The notes: generated from the sequence alone by a model not told the origin. A stretch of DNA of 64,000 nt from Nonlabens antarcticus (GCF_015356755.1 NZ_JADFCO010000063.1:186001-250000); one strand, 5' to 3'. Counted from the first letter of the stretch, positions 33,294-43,459 are shown. Translations and numbers: made by a program.

Positions 33294-35141
33294 ATGTTTC
33301 AAATAGCTGATTTAAAATCAAAGAAACTTCCTGAACTACAGGAAATTGCTCAAGGATTGAACGTCCCAAAATTTCGCACTATGCGCAAACTGGATCTGGT
33401 TTACAAGATTCTAGATTTGCAAGCAGCAAACCCAGACGTAGTTAAAAAACTGGACAGTGACACTACATCAACTCCAGATACTACAACTAAAGCGCAAGAC
33501 CCGAAAGAACGCAAACCTAGACCCGCTCCCAAAAAGCGAGAGCCTAAAGCTAAAAAGCCCAACCCTCGCAATCAAAAAGATTCCAAAGAAGCGGATCCAG
33601 ACCATAAAGGAGGTGATACCACTAAAAAGCCTGAGGTGAACAAACCTAACCCACGGCCTGCAAAATCTTCTGAAAGCCGCCAGGATTCTAATGATAAGCC
33701 TAAGCCACGTCACAACAATCAACGCGACAAAAAAGAATCCGACAATAAAAGTGATAAGAGCGGTACTGATAACCGCAATGATAATCGTCGGGATAGTAAG
33801 AATGATAAAGACGGTAATGATAACCGCAGCGATAATAAGCGTGATAATAAGAGCGACAAGGACGGCAACGACAATCGTAATGATAACCGTCGCAACGATA
33901 AAAATGATACGGATGGCAATGACAACCGCAATCCTCGTCAAAAAAATCAGCGCCAAAGCAATCAAAATAACGTTCCTAAAGGAAATAAAGACACCCGCAA
34001 CCGCTACCGCGATCCAGAGTTTGAATTTGACGGGATCATAGAAAGTGAAGGTGTTCTAGACATGATGCCTGACGGTTATGGATTCCTGCGCAGCAGTGAT
34101 TATAACTATCTAGCCTCACCAGATGATATTTACGTTTCTCAGTCTCAAGTTCGTTTATTCGGTTTAAAGACGGGAGATACTGTTTTAGGAATGGTACGTC
34201 CACCTAAAGAAGGCGAGAAATATTTCCCGCTAATCAAGATCTCACAGATCAACGGACTGGATCCTAGCGTCGTGCGCGACCGGGTTTCTTTTGAACACTT
34301 GACTCCATTGTTCCCAGATGAGAAATTTAATCTAGCAGACAGACGCTCTAGTGTTTCAACCCGTGTGATGGATCTTTTCTCTCCCATAGGTAAAGGCCAG
34401 CGTGGAATGATCGTTGCCCAGCCTAAAACGGGTAAGACGATGTTGTTGAAAGATATCGCAAATGCTATTGCAGCAAATCATCCAGAAGTTTATCAATTAA
34501 TTTTATTGATCGATGAGCGTCCTGAGGAAGTTACAGACATGCAACGTCATGTTGATGGAGAGGTAATCGCTTCTACATTTGATAAAGAAGCACACGATCA
34601 CGTGCGAGTGGCAAACATTGTACTTGAAAAAGCAAAACGTATGGTAGAATGTGGTCACGATGTCGTGATCCTGCTCGATTCCATTACCCGTCTTGCGAGA
34701 GCTTACAACACTGTGCAGCCCGCAAGTGGTAAAGTGTTGTCAGGTGGTGTGGATGCAAATGCATTACACAAGCCTAAACGTTTCTTTGGAGCTGCCCGTA
34801 ACATTGAAGGTGGTGGATCGCTTACCATTATAGCAACCGCATTGACAGAAACCGGATCTAAAATGGACGAGGTGATTTTTGAGGAATTCAAGGGAACCGG
34901 TAACATGGAACTGCAACTGGATCGCAATATTTCCAACCGTCGCATCTTCCCAGCCATTGACCTTACTTCTTCTTCTACCCGTCGTGATGACTTGTTATTA
35001 GATAAAGAAACGGTACAACGCATGTGGATCTTAAGAAAGCACCTGGCAGATATGAATCCCGTGGAGGCCATGGAATTTATGTCCCAGCGCATCAAGCAAA
35101 CTCGTAATAATGAGGAGTTTCTAGCCACCATGAACGGTTAA
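33294..35141 (+). CDS. rho: transcription termination factor Rho with charged disordered insert
   Basis: A 615-residue RNA-dependent ATPase ending untranslated transcription. Residues 1-48 are the Rho_N domain ([19 protein letters not shown]). Residues ~55-240 are a Lys/Asp/Asn/Arg-rich insert, including three 17-residue tandem repeats at 159-209 ([17 protein letters not shown] and variants). The RNA-binding OB domain follows ([31 protein letters not shown]). The ATPase has Walker A AQPKTGKT, the [11 protein letters not shown] block (here [12 protein letters not shown]), Walker [17 protein letters not shown], the Q-loop [17 protein letters not shown] and the arginine-finger region. All core motifs are intact. 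Confidence 0.97.
   Translation: MFQIADLKSKKLPELQEIAQGLNVPKFRTMRKLDLVYKILDLQAANPDVVKKLDSDTTSTPDTTTKAQDPKERKPRPAPKKREPKAKKPNPRNQKDSKEADPDHKGGDTTKKPEVNKPNPRPAKSSESRQDSNDKPKPRHNNQRDKKESDNKSDKSGTDNRNDNRRDSKNDKDGNDNRSDNKRDNKSDKDGNDNRNDNRRNDKNDTDGNDNRNPRQKNQRQSNQNNVPKGNKDTRNRYRDPEFEFDGIIESEGVLDMMPDGYGFLRSSDYNYLASPDDIYVSQSQVRLFGLKTGDTVLGMVRPPKEGEKYFPLIKISQINGLDPSVVRDRVSFEHLTPLFPDEKFNLADRRSSVSTRVMDLFSPIGKGQRGMIVAQPKTGKTMLLKDIANAIAANHPEVYQLILLIDERPEEVTDMQRHVDGEVIASTFDKEAHDHVRVANIVLEKAKRMVECGHDVVILLDSITRLARAYNTVQPASGKVLSGGVDANALHKPKRFFGAARNIEGGGSLTIIATALTETGSKMDEVIFEEFKGTGNMELQLDRNISNRRIFPAIDLTSSSTRRDDLLLDKETVQRMWILRKHLADMNPVEAMEFMSQRIKQTRNNEEFLATMNG
33768..33920 (+). repeat. 51-bp coding tandem repeat in rho
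   Basis: Three consecutive 51-base units encoding 17-residue repeats that start DNR and end DGN (or KDGN), followed by the partial DNRNP. The units differ at silent and coding positions, so this is not a recent perfect expansion. Confidence 0.85.
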
Positions 35142-35163
35142 TTAGACCCTTTGATAAATCACT

Positions 35164-35193
35164 AAGCCTCGCACCTGTTGTGGGGCTTTTTTT
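35164..35193 (+). terminator. intrinsic terminator after rho
   Basis: A stem AAGCCTCGCA / TGTGGGGCTT with G-T pairs, then seven T residues, about 20 bases after the rho stop. Confidence 0.8.
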
Positions 35194-35198
35194 ATAAC

Positions 35199-35212
35199 GC
35201 TTTCGCGAAAGC
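35199..35212. repeat. GCTTTCGCGAAAGC palindrome, site 9
   Basis: Exact copy six bases after the T-run of the rho terminator. Confidence 0.95.
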
Positions 35213-35324
35213 GGAAACATATCAAATTTTCTACCTACTCACATAATCTGAACTCATTTTATGCGTTGTTCAAAGAACTAATCAGTACAAACCCTAATCC
35301 TCACCCTAGTAAAACTGAACTATC

Positions 35325-35918
35325 ATGAAAAAAATAGTCCTCGCTGGCCTGCTCATAAGCGCGCTGGGATATTCACAAGAAAATTCAACACCTGAGTCTT
35401 CAAACCGAATTAATACCGAATTTGAAAGCATTATTGAAAATTCCAATAACTTCAAGGAGTATAAGGTCGTTAAAGAAAGCGATCTAAGAAAATTAAAGTC
35501 TAATACGGAAGCGTATATAAAAGAGCTGGACCAGCGCATCACAGAGTTAGAAAACAGTGTTGCAGATGAACGGGAAGCACAACGTCCTTTACAACAGCAA
35601 TTGAGTGCTGCAAATGCTAATGTGGAACAGCTTAATAATGAAAAGGATTCCGTTTCACTTCTAGGTATCCAGCTCAACAAATCTCTATATCATATTATAG
35701 TTTGGTCAATTGTAGCTGTACTTGCCATTGTTCTTATCGTTGTCTATATGCAGTTTAAAAGAAGCCACGCTGTCACAAGTCATGCTAAATCAGAACTGTC
35801 CATTGTAGAAGCAGAACTTGAGGAGCTTAGAAGTAAGTCTATAGAAGAAAAGCAACGCTTAGGAAGACAATTGCAGGATGAGCGCAATAAACTATCCAGA
35901 CTAAAAACACCTAATTAA
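35325..35918 (+). CDS. secreted coiled-coil protein with one membrane helix
   Basis: A 197-residue protein of unknown function. A signal peptide (MKKIVLAGLLISALGYSQ) precedes a predicted coiled coil at ~45-105 (LRKLKSNTEAYIKELDQRITELENSVADEREAQRPLQQQL). One membrane helix is at ~122-144 (YHIIVWSIVAVLAIVLIVVYMQF), and a second coiled coil at ~155-194 runs to the end (LSIVEAELEELRSKSIEEKQRLGRQLQDERNKL). The layout suggests a membrane-anchored scaffold with helices on both sides. Close relatives are, as far as I recall, uncharacterised. It has its own terminator downstream and a palindrome copy upstream. Confidence 0.7.
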   Translation: MKKIVLAGLLISALGYSQENSTPESSNRINTEFESIIENSNNFKEYKVVKESDLRKLKSNTEAYIKELDQRITELENSVADEREAQRPLQQQLSAANANVEQLNNEKDSVSLLGIQLNKSLYHIIVWSIVAVLAIVLIVVYMQFKRSHAVTSHAKSELSIVEAELEELRSKSIEEKQRLGRQLQDERNKLSRLKTPN

Positions 35919-35962
35919 ATAAGAGCAGGATGCTATTAAGTAGCCTTATTTACCCTTGCGAT

Positions 35963-36001
35963 AAAGCCATCTCCCCAACATAATGTTGTGGAGATGGCTT
36001 T
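35963..36001. terminator. strong hairpin terminator
   Basis: An 18-bp inverted repeat (AAAGCCATCTCC arm and its complement GGAGATGGCTTT, one mismatch near the loop TAA). On the plus strand it ends in TTTCTAATT. Confidence 0.85.
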
Positions 36002-36082
36002 CTAATTAACGATATAAAAAGTATAAATATATTTTAAAAGTGAGGATGCTGATAAAGCTTCATCCCTAGGTTTTCCAAATGC

Positions 36083-36110
36083 AAAAAAGCCTCTCGTTGG
36101 AGAGGCTTTT
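36083..36110 (-). terminator. intrinsic terminator after rpsT
   Basis: An 11-bp perfect stem (AAAAGCCTCTC / GAGAGGCTTTT) with loop GTTG and a T-run on the minus strand, 22 bases after the rpsT stop. Confidence 0.9.
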
Positions 36111-36131
36111 GAAATAAAATATTCTAAAGTC

Positions 36132-36383
36132 TTAGATGGAAGCTACATGCTTTGCCAACTGAGATTTCAAGTTACTCGCCTTATTCCAGTGAATAACGTT
36201 TTTCTTTGCAAGCTTATCGATCATTGAAGTAAGTTCAACGAACAACTTTTCAGCCGTAGTCTTATCTTCCGTCTCCTTCAACTTCTTTATAGCGTTACGC
36301 GTAGTCTTGTGCTGGTACTTGTTACGTACTCTAGCTGCTTCATTTCTACGAATTCTCTTTAAAGCACTTTTGTGATTTGCCAT
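36132..36383 (-). CDS. rpsT: 30S ribosomal protein S20
   Basis: An 83-residue S20 that binds 16S rRNA in the body of the small subunit. It shows MANHKSALKRIRRNEAARVRNKYQHKTTRNAIKKL, the classical Lys/Arg-rich opening, and KKNVIHWNKASNLKSQLAKHV near the end. Length is normal for the family. It lies between tRNA-Glu upstream and a strong terminator downstream; 43 bases separate it from the tRNA, so the two may share the tRNA promoter. Confidence 0.97.
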   Translation of the reverse strand: MANHKSALKRIRRNEAARVRNKYQHKTTRNAIKKLKETEDKTTAEKLFVELTSMIDKLAKKNVIHWNKASNLKSQLAKHVASI

Positions 36384-36426
36384 ATCTTTTTACACTAGGT
36401 TTCAAATGAAACCGATTAAGTTATTG

Positions 36427-36498
36427 TAGCCCGTAGGGGAGTCGAACCCCTCTTACATGGATGAAAACCATGCGTCCTAGCCGATAGACGAACGGGCC
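36427..36498 (-). tRNA. tRNA-Glu (UUC anticodon)
   Basis: A 72-base cloverleaf on the minus strand. The acceptor stem is GGCCCGT with ACGGGCT (one G-U pair). The anticodon arm is CATGG-TTTTCAT-CCATG with anticodon TTC. The T arm is AGGGG-TTCGACT-CCCCT. The 3' CCA is not encoded, as is usual in this group. The gene is followed by rpsT on the same strand. Confidence 0.97.
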
Positions 36499-36523
36499 AT
36501 ATGTTTTGCTCGTTTAGCGGATG

Positions 36524-36553
36524 CAAAAATAAACACTTTTTTTAATCCTGCAA
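36524..36553 (-). promoter_or_regulatory. Bacteroidota-type promoter of tRNA-Glu
   Basis: On the minus strand, TTG (CAA at 36551-36553), 19 bases, TATTTTTG (36524-36531), 25 bases before the tRNA. Confidence 0.7.
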
Positions 36554-36576
36554 ACGTCTGTGACAAAATTATTCAA

Positions 36577-38055
36577 TTAATATGCTTTTGCAAATAAAAC
36601 TCTTTGGCTGGATTCTGCACCTGTCAAGATACATTTTCCAACTTCCATGTTGTTTTCCATTGGAATACAACGAATTGTAGCTTTAGTCATCTCCTTGATC
36701 TTGTCTTCTGTCTCTGAAGTACCATCCCAATGAGCGGACAAAAATCCTCCTTTATTTTTTAAAACTTTTTTGAATTCGTCAAAAGAATCGACTTCTGTGA
36801 TATGTTCATCTCTATAATTCCTGGCCTTATCAAACAATGATTGCTGGATTTCTTCCAATAAATCTTTAATGTGCTGCTCTAACCCCTCTAAGGCAACTGA
36901 CTCTTTGGTCAGTGTATCTCTACGAGCCAGTTCTACAGTACCATTTGCAAGATCCCTAGCTCCTATTGCAATCCGTAACGGAACGCCTTGTAGTTCATGC
37001 TGTGCAAATTTAGCTCCTGGTCTGTAGGTATCTCGGTCATCATATTTCACAGTCACACCTAAATGTCTTAAACTCTTCATGATTTCTTTGACAGTTCCAG
37101 AAAGCTCTTCTAATTGATCCTCACCTTTATAAATAGGGACAATGATCACCTGGTTAGGTGCTAAATTAGGTGGCAATACCAATCCTTGATCATCACTATG
37201 AGTCATAATGAGCGCACCCATTAATCTTGTTGAAACCCCCCACGAGGTAGCCCATACATATTCTTGAGTCCCTTCCTTTGTAGCAAATTTTACATCAAAA
37301 GCTTTGGCGAAATTCTGACCTAAAAAGTGACTGGTTCCCGCTTGAAGAGCTTTACCATCCTGCATTAAAGCCTCAATACAATAGGTTTCGTCTGCTCCCG
37401 CAAAACGTTCGCTTTCAGTTTTGGTTCCTTTTATTACCGGTATAGCCATAAAGTTTTCTGCAAACTCTGCATATACGTTATTCATCAACTCAGCTTCTGT
37501 TATTGCTTCAGCTTTGGTAGCGTGGGCCGTATGGCCTTCTTGCCATAAAAACTCAGCCGTTCTTAAAAACAAACGCGTTCTCATTTCCCATCTTACTACG
37601 TTTGCCCACTGATTGATTAATAGTGGAAGGTCTCGATACGACTGGATCCAACCCTTGTAAGTACTCCAGATAATTGCCTCACTAGTTGGACGAACAACTA
37701 ATTCCTCTTCTAATTTTGCTTCTGGATCTACTCTTAATTTTCCGGGATTGTCTGGATCATTTTGTAAACGGTAGTGAGTTACAACGGCACATTCCTTTGC
37801 AAATCCTTCTGCATTCTTTTCCTCTGCTTCAAAAAGACTTTTTGGAACAAAAAGTGGAAAATAAGCATTTTGATGACCGGTTTCTTTAAACATTCGATCC
37901 AGCTCTGCCTGCATTTTTTCCCAGATTGCATATCCATATGGTTTGATCACCATGCAGCCACGAACGGCACTATTTTGGGCTAGGTCTGCTTTGACTACCA
38001 ATTCATTATACCATTTTGAATAGTCCTCTGATCTACTTGTTAGGTTTTTGCTCAT
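36577..38055 (-). CDS. proS: prolyl-tRNA synthetase, archaeal/eukaryote type
   Basis: A 492-residue class II enzyme charging tRNA-Pro. It is the short type without the bacterial editing insert: [43 protein letters not shown] at the start, [10 protein letters not shown], motif 2 around [26 protein letters not shown], motif 3 [24 protein letters not shown], then the anticodon-binding domain ([33 protein letters not shown]). It ends in a conserved aromatic AKAY, typical of this type. I use the ATG at 38055; the open frame upstream adds nine residues without similarity. Confidence 0.96.
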   Translation of the reverse strand: MSKNLTSRSEDYSKWYNELVVKADLAQNSAVRGCMVIKPYGYAIWEKMQAELDRMFKETGHQNAYFPLFVPKSLFEAEEKNAEGFAKECAVVTHYRLQNDPDNPGKLRVDPEAKLEEELVVRPTSEAIIWSTYKGWIQSYRDLPLLINQWANVVRWEMRTRLFLRTAEFLWQEGHTAHATKAEAITEAELMNNVYAEFAENFMAIPVIKGTKTESERFAGADETYCIEALMQDGKALQAGTSHFLGQNFAKAFDVKFATKEGTQEYVWATSWGVSTRLMGALIMTHSDDQGLVLPPNLAPNQVIIVPIYKGEDQLEELSGTVKEIMKSLRHLGVTVKYDDRDTYRPGAKFAQHELQGVPLRIAIGARDLANGTVELARRDTLTKESVALEGLEQHIKDLLEEIQQSLFDKARNYRDEHITEVDSFDEFKKVLKNKGGFLSAHWDGTSETEDKIKEMTKATIRCIPMENNMEVGKCILTGAESSQRVLFAKAY

Positions 38056-38162
38056 ATATAGGATTTGGCACAAAACTTGCACCTCAATTAGTGTTCTGTT
38101 AAAAGCTTTAAGCTCTAGGCAAAACTACTTATTTTTATCAACTACGTTCTAAAATACACATC

Positions 38163-39257
38163 ATGAAAAACAATATACTTAAAGGGATGACAATTCCCAG
38201 GATTTTATGTCTTACCCTGTTTACGGGAATTTTTGTTGCTTGTGGATCATATTCAGATGTTTCATATAGTGACGGGATCTATGGTAGTGATAATAATCGC
38301 AGCGATTATGAAGTAGAACCACAACCACAAACCTATCAACAAAACACTTCTGGCTATTACGAGCAGATGTTTGCTGAGGAGCTTGACAGAACAGGTGTTC
38401 AACAGGCAGACGATGCTGTTTTTACAGATGTTGATGGTTATAGACAAGACGATTACAACGAAAGCTCCATTGATTATGCTGCAGACTATCGTGGCGAACC
38501 AGCATGGGGGACCAATCCTTCAGAGGTGACTATTAATTTCTACGACACTGGTTACGCCTATGGCGGCTTCGGTTACGGAAACTTCGGTTATGGAAATTTC
38601 GCTTATGGAGGATTTCCAGGATTTAATAATTATTTTGGGTCTGTAGGTGGTTTCAGTAATTTTGGTTTTAATGGTACTTTTGGTCTTGGTGGTTTTCATT
38701 ACAATAATAGATGGAGAGATCCTGCCTTTGGCTACGGTCCCAATCTTTATTTTGGAGGGTTTGCTTTCAGACATTGGTATGGTAACTATTACGGTTCTTT
38801 CTACAATAATTATTATGGAAACAATCGTTATGGGAACGGTTACTACAACAATAATGTAGCTTACAATAATGGATATAGAACCTCAATAAGAAACAATAAT
38901 AGGGAAACCAATTATAGATCAAATTCACGGAATGCGATTGATTCCTCCACTCGCGGTAGAGCAGTTTCTGCAACAAATGGAAGACCTTCATCAGATTACT
39001 CTACAACAAGAAGAACAGCAGTTCGCAGTTCTAATTCAAGATCAACAGCGAGACGAACAACGATCACTAGAACTTCAGACCCTAGATATAGCCCTACAAG
39101 AAGCTCATCTTCTTCTAGAAGCTCAAGAAGTTCTTCAAGATCATCTCAAGGTTCCGTCACCCCTAGAAGTAGCTCTAGCGGTAGGTCTTCCGGTTCAGGT
39201 CGTTCTTCTGGAGGAGGAAGATCTTCAGGCGGTGGTAGATCAGGTGGAAGAGGATAA
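38163..39257 (+). CDS. low-complexity lipoprotein with Gly/Tyr/Asn middle and Ser/Arg tail
   Basis: A 364-residue lipoprotein (lipobox IFVAC, Cys27). Residues ~30-115 are acidic and Gln/Tyr-rich and contain YYEQMFAEEL and NPSEVTINFYD. Residues ~125-240 are built of Gly, Tyr, Phe and Asn (GYAYGGFGYGNFGYGNFAYGG and similar). The last ~120 are Ser/Arg/Gly-rich (SSSSRSSRSSSRSS, SSGGGRSSGGGRSGG). Such composition suggests a disordered, surface-attached or phase-forming protein. Comparable proteins occur beside FadL-type porins in flavobacteria, and the FadL-like gene follows here after 18 bases. Function is unknown. Confidence 0.7.
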   Translation: MKNNILKGMTIPRILCLTLFTGIFVACGSYSDVSYSDGIYGSDNNRSDYEVEPQPQTYQQNTSGYYEQMFAEELDRTGVQQADDAVFTDVDGYRQDDYNESSIDYAADYRGEPAWGTNPSEVTINFYDTGYAYGGFGYGNFGYGNFAYGGFPGFNNYFGSVGGFSNFGFNGTFGLGGFHYNNRWRDPAFGYGPNLYFGGFAFRHWYGNYYGSFYNNYYGNNRYGNGYYNNNVAYNNGYRTSIRNNNRETNYRSNSRNAIDSSTRGRAVSATNGRPSSDYSTTRRTAVRSSNSRSTARRTTITRTSDPRYSPTRSSSSSRSSRSSSRSSQGSVTPRSSSSGRSSGSGRSSGGGRSSGGGRSGGRG

Positions 39258-39275
39258 TTTAATAATCGTTAACAA

Positions 39276-40796
39276 ATGAAAAATATATTTATAACAAGCG
39301 CACTTTTGATAGGTGCGTTTTTTTGTGAAGCACAAACGGTAACCGATGGCCTTTTATATGGTCAACAAGATAATCTATACGGTACAGCAAGATACCGGGC
39401 ACTTAGCGGAGCCTTCGGCGCGTTAGGTGGAGATTTATCAGCTGTAGGAAAAAATCCGGCTGGATCTGTTATTTTTAATAATAATTACGCCAGTTTTACC
39501 TTAGCTAATAGTAATAGAAACAATGATTCTAATTACTTCGGAACGCTTTCAGGTTCAGATTCTTCTGATTTTGATATCAATCAAGCAGGTGGTGTTCTGG
39601 TTTTTACTACGAATGCAGAGAGCCCTTTAACTAAATTCTCCTTAGGTTTCAATTATGATGCTACTAGATCGTACGACGATAATGTTTATCTAACGGGAAC
39701 ATCTAACACCTCTATATCACAATATTTTTTAAATAATGCTAGAGGCTTTACTCTTGATAACTTTGAAACTAGAGATGGAGAATCAGTGGCAGACTTGTAT
39801 CAGTTCTTAGGAGAAGATATAGGCTTTGACGCTCAACAAGGACTGTTAGGTTTTCAAGGATTTATAATTGATCCAGTAGCACCAGGTGATGCCTCAAATA
39901 CACAATACGTTTCAAGCACCGGTACTGGTTCATTTAATCAGGGATATGAGGTCATTAGCTCTGGAACTCAAGGAAAATTCTCTTTCAATATTGCGGGTGA
40001 GTTTTATGAACGATTGAGTGTAGGTTTAAATCTTAACTCCCATTTTATCGATTATACACGATTTACTGGATTTAGAGAGTTGAACTCTAATGCTGATGCT
40101 ACAACAACAGACGTGCAATTCAATAATCGATTAGAAACTACCGGTAATGGATTTTCCTTTCAAGTAGGTGCTATTGGAAAAATAACCGAGGCTTTGAGAA
40201 TAGGTGCCACCTATGAATCCCCTACTTGGTATGATATTGAGGAAACTTTGATTCAAGAAGTTTTTACCACACAGCAGACTGGTAATCAAGAAACATTCAA
40301 AGATGTAGTTCCTAATGTTTTAAACATTTATGCTCCTTATGATTTGAAATCTCCAGGAAGTGTCACAGGAAGTATTGCTTATATTTTTGGAAATAAAGGA
40401 TTATTAAGTGTGGATTACAGTTCCCGTGATTATGCCAGTCTCAAATTTAGTCCAGAGAACAACAGCACCTTTGCATCTAATAATGATCAGATTGCTAACC
40501 AGCTTGAACGTGCGGGAACCTTGCGAATAGGTGGAGAATATCGCATCGATAAATTTACATTGAGAGCAGGGTATCGTATGGTGGAATCTCCTTATGAAGA
40601 TAAAAGTCTTATGGATGATCTAAATGGATATAGTGCAGGACTAGGTTATTCATGGGGCAGCACAACACTAGACTTATCTTACGATTACTCAAAAAGAGAA
40701 TACAGTCAACAACTATTCAGCACAGGACTGACTAATAGAAGTTTAATCAACAACGAGAATAATAATATTGTTCTAACCCTAGGGTTTAATTTGTAG
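39276..40796 (+). CDS. OmpP1/FadL-family outer-membrane transporter
   Basis: A 506-residue outer-membrane barrel. After the signal peptide (ending CEAQ) comes the FadL-type N-terminal hatch region: GLLYGQQDNLYGTARYRALSGAFGALGGDLSAVGKNPAGSVIF. About 14 amphipathic strands follow, for example LRIGATYESPTWYDI and GTLRIGGEYRIDKFTLRAGYRM, and the chain ends LTLGFNL. Family members bring hydrophobic compounds across the outer membrane; the ligand is unknown. It is the second gene of a pair with the low-complexity lipoprotein and has a strong terminator. Confidence 0.88.
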   Translation: MKNIFITSALLIGAFFCEAQTVTDGLLYGQQDNLYGTARYRALSGAFGALGGDLSAVGKNPAGSVIFNNNYASFTLANSNRNNDSNYFGTLSGSDSSDFDINQAGGVLVFTTNAESPLTKFSLGFNYDATRSYDDNVYLTGTSNTSISQYFLNNARGFTLDNFETRDGESVADLYQFLGEDIGFDAQQGLLGFQGFIIDPVAPGDASNTQYVSSTGTGSFNQGYEVISSGTQGKFSFNIAGEFYERLSVGLNLNSHFIDYTRFTGFRELNSNADATTTDVQFNNRLETTGNGFSFQVGAIGKITEALRIGATYESPTWYDIEETLIQEVFTTQQTGNQETFKDVVPNVLNIYAPYDLKSPGSVTGSIAYIFGNKGLLSVDYSSRDYASLKFSPENNSTFASNNDQIANQLERAGTLRIGGEYRIDKFTLRAGYRMVESPYEDKSLMDDLNGYSAGLGYSWGSTTLDLSYDYSKREYSQQLFSTGLTNRSLINNENNNIVLTLGFNL

Positions 40797-40841
40797 ATCT
40801 ATTTTTACACTAATAGTAGTAAATCTAAAAATATCAGTTGC

Positions 40842-40874
40842 ATAAAAAAGCACCTCTTTGAGGTGCTTTTTTAT
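40842..40874. terminator. strong intrinsic terminator
   Basis: A 15-bp perfect stem (ATAAAAAAGCACCTC / GAGGTGCTTTTTTAT) with loop TTT, 46 bases after the FadL-type gene. Confidence 0.93.
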
Positions 40875-40974
40875 ACGACAGATTTACTGATCTATTACAT
40901 GAATCCAATGCCAATAAGCTACTAAGTTGTAAATTTGCACCCTATTAATTGAATGCCTAAAAAGGCTTGTATTT

Positions 40975-41646
40975 ATGAAAGTTGAAGATTTTTTAGATAA
41001 TATAGAAGACCAGGATCATTTGTCTGCAAACGAGCAAACCCCATTACGGCCTGACGCCTTTGAGCTAAGTGATGCAGATAAGATAGAGTCCATCAAAAAG
41101 AGTATGTATGACATCTTACATACCCTAGGAATGGATATGACAGATGATAGTTTGAAAGGAACGCCTAACCGTGTTGCCAAAATGTTTGTTAATGAGATTT
41201 TCGGTGGATTGAAACCTGAGGCTAAACCCAGTGCTTCCACCTTTGAAAACAAGTATAAGTATAACGAGATGCTGGTTGAGAAAAACATCGTCGTCTACTC
41301 CACTTGCGAGCACCATTTACTACCTATCGTAGGACGCGCTCATGTTGCTTATATTTCAAATGGAAATGTTGTAGGGCTCTCAAAAATCAACCGGATTGTA
41401 GATTATTATGCAAAGCGTCCTCAAGTTCAGGAACGTTTGAACATTCAGATTGTTCGTGAATTGCAAAAGGTGATGAATACAGAAGACGTGGCCTGCGTTA
41501 TCGATGCAAAACACTTGTGTGTCAACAGTCGTGGCATACGCGATATTGACAGCAGTACAGTTACTGGAGAATTCGGCGGGAAATTTAAGGATCCTCAGGT
41601 AAAATCTGAATTCCTGGATTACATAAAGCTGGAAACCAAATTCTAA
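40975..41646 (+). CDS. folE: GTP cyclohydrolase I
   Basis: A 223-residue enzyme converting GTP to 7,8-dihydroneopterin triphosphate, the first step to folate and, in bacteria that make it, queuosine. The zinc ligands C111, H114 and a later Cys (KHLCVNSRG) are visible in STCEHHLLPIVGRAHVAYI and ACVIDAKHLCV. GLSKINRIVDYYAKRPQVQERL completes the family signature. folP (20.4 kb) and queE (53.1 kb) in this window act in the pathways it feeds. It has a TAAATTTG box at 40930-40937 as a possible promoter -7 element. Confidence 0.96.
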   Translation: MKVEDFLDNIEDQDHLSANEQTPLRPDAFELSDADKIESIKKSMYDILHTLGMDMTDDSLKGTPNRVAKMFVNEIFGGLKPEAKPSASTFENKYKYNEMLVEKNIVVYSTCEHHLLPIVGRAHVAYISNGNVVGLSKINRIVDYYAKRPQVQERLNIQIVRELQKVMNTEDVACVIDAKHLCVNSRGIRDIDSSTVTGEFGGKFKDPQVKSEFLDYIKLETKF

Positions 41647-41678
41647 TTTTGGATTAATTCCAGTGCTGCTGTGACAAG

Positions 41679-41698
41679 TTCGCTTTCGCGAAAGCGAA
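41679..41698. repeat. GCTTTCGCGAAAGC palindrome, site 10
   Basis: Exact copy within a 20-base palindrome between folE and cysS. Confidence 0.95.
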
Positions 41699-41745
41699 CT
41701 TAATTTTAGTACAGGAATTGCCATTAAATAATTTACCCAAAACAG

Positions 41746-43233
41746 ATGCCTTTATATCAAGATGAAAAACTGAGACTTTACAATTCCATAGCTGGTGAAA
41801 AGCAGGTTTTCAAACCTATTCACGAGGGTCAAATAGGAATGTATGTTTGTGGACCTACGGTTTACAGCAACGTTCATTTAGGGAATTGCCGCACGTTCAT
41901 CAGTTTTGATATGATCTACCGGTATTTGACACATTTGGGATACAAAGTACGTTATGTGCGCAACATCACTGATGCCGGTCACTTAACTGATGATGCGGAT
42001 GAAGGTGAGGATAAAATCTCCAAAAAGGCCCGACTTGAAAAGCTCGAGCCCATGGAAGTTGTCCAGCAATACACGCTCGACTTTCACAACGTGATGCAGC
42101 GTTTCAATACCATCCCGCCTAGTATTGAACCTACAGCCACCGGCCACATCGTTGAGCAAATTGAGATCATCAAAACGATTATTGAAAAAGGATATGCTTA
42201 TCAAATCAATGGATCTGTTTATTTTGACGTGTTGAAATTCAATAAAGACCATCAATATGGGAAGTTGAGCGGTCGCAATATTGAGGATATGATTACCAGC
42301 ACTCGCGAGCTGGAGTCGCAGAGCGAGAAACAGAGTCCGCAGGATTTTGCTTTGTGGAAAAAAGCATCACCAGCGCATATCATGAGATGGCCTAGCCCAT
42401 GGGGAGACGGTTTTCCAGGATGGCATCTTGAATGTACCGTAATGAGTTCAAAGTACCTGGGCGAGACTTTTGATATTCACGGTGGCGGCATGGATTTAAA
42501 ATTCCCACATCATGAGTGTGAAATCGCGCAAGGTGAGGCAGCTCACGGTCACAGTCCTGTCAATTACTGGCTGCATGCAAACATGCTCACGCTGGAAGGA
42601 AAAAAAATGTCAAAATCTACAGGAAACTCTATCTTACCTCAAGAGCTTTTTAGTGGCGATAACGACTTTATGGAAAAGGCGTTTTCACCATCCATCGTGC
42701 GTTTCTTTATGATGCAAGCGCAGTATAGATCTGTTTTAGATTTTAGTAATGATGCGATACTCGCAGCAGAGAAAGGTTTGACCCGATTGCGCGATGCCAT
42801 TGCCTTGCTGGATCAATTGCAAGTGAGTTCAAAATCTAGTGTAGATATCAAAGCATGGTCTGATAAAGCTTATGCCGCAATGAACGATGATTTCAATACA
42901 CCTATCCTGATCGCAGAACTATTTGAAGGTGCTAAAATCATTCATTCTATCAATGAAGAAAAAGAAACCATCAGTCAAAAAGATCTTGATTATTTTGAAA
43001 CAACGATCAAAGCCTTTTTGTACGATGTACTGGGAATTAAAAATTCTGATGCAGTTGAAGATGTAAAGGGAACACAACACATTGATGCCGCTATGAAATT
43101 GATCATTGATTTAAGGGCTACTGCTCGTGCAAGAAAAGATTTTGATACTAGCGATAAAATAAGAGATGAATTGCAAGCTGCGGGAATTCAATTAAAAGAT
43201 AGCTCTGAAGGTACAACGTATACCACAATCTAA
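41746..43233 (+). CDS. cysS: cysteinyl-tRNA synthetase
   Basis: A 495-residue class I synthetase charging tRNA-Cys. It shows the HIGH-equivalent HLGN (44-47) in [17 protein letters not shown] with zinc ligand C35, further ligands in WHLECTVMS and PHHECE, and [12 protein letters not shown] for cysteine binding. The KMSKS loop is at about 287-291 ([10 protein letters not shown]). The C-terminal helical region ends with [16 protein letters not shown]. The gene is complete. yidD follows with a single base between stop and start. Confidence 0.97.
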   Translation: MPLYQDEKLRLYNSIAGEKQVFKPIHEGQIGMYVCGPTVYSNVHLGNCRTFISFDMIYRYLTHLGYKVRYVRNITDAGHLTDDADEGEDKISKKARLEKLEPMEVVQQYTLDFHNVMQRFNTIPPSIEPTATGHIVEQIEIIKTIIEKGYAYQINGSVYFDVLKFNKDHQYGKLSGRNIEDMITSTRELESQSEKQSPQDFALWKKASPAHIMRWPSPWGDGFPGWHLECTVMSSKYLGETFDIHGGGMDLKFPHHECEIAQGEAAHGHSPVNYWLHANMLTLEGKKMSKSTGNSILPQELFSGDNDFMEKAFSPSIVRFFMMQAQYRSVLDFSNDAILAAEKGLTRLRDAIALLDQLQVSSKSSVDIKAWSDKAYAAMNDDFNTPILIAELFEGAKIIHSINEEKETISQKDLDYFETTIKAFLYDVLGIKNSDAVEDVKGTQHIDAAMKLIIDLRATARARKDFDTSDKIRDELQAAGIQLKDSSEGTTYTTI

Positions 43234-43234
43234 A

Positions 43235-43459
43235 ATGAATACGTCTTGGGCTGCATACCCATTAATCTGGCTAGTTCAATTCTATAGATATGCCATATCG
43301 CCATTCACACCCGCAACTTGCAGGTATAGCCCTACATGTTCTCAATATACTCTTGAAGCATTGCAAAAGTACGGGTTTTTTAAGGGAAGCTGGTTAGGGA
43401 TAAAACGCATCGTCAGTTGTCATCCATGGGGAGGAAAAGGATATGATCCAGTCCCGTAA
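43235..43459 (+). CDS. yidD: membrane protein insertion efficiency factor YidD
   Basis: A 74-residue protein with the whole family pattern: [64 protein letters not shown], including the three conserved cysteines. It helps YidC insert inner-membrane proteins. It starts one base after the cysS stop, so it is translated with cysS. Its common partners rnpA and yidC are not in this window. Confidence 0.96.
   Translation: MNTSWAAYPLIWLVQFYRYAISPFTPATCRYSPTCSQYTLEALQKYGFFKGSWLGIKRIVSCHPWGGKGYDPVP

Noticed and set aside
33768-33920. CRISPR-like array
   Set aside because: Direct 51-bp repeats without spacers, inside rho and in frame; no other array in the window and no cas genes.
33468-33965. Long minus-strand frame of 165 codons opposite rho
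   Set aside because: It is the antisense of the Lys/Asp/Asn repeats of rho, giving an artificial Ile/Val-rich protein; rho on the plus strand is certain.
38932-39279. Second plus-strand frame of 115 codons overlapping the low-complexity lipoprotein
   Set aside because: A Gln/Leu/Glu-rich shift of the Ser/Arg codons; no start context or similarity.
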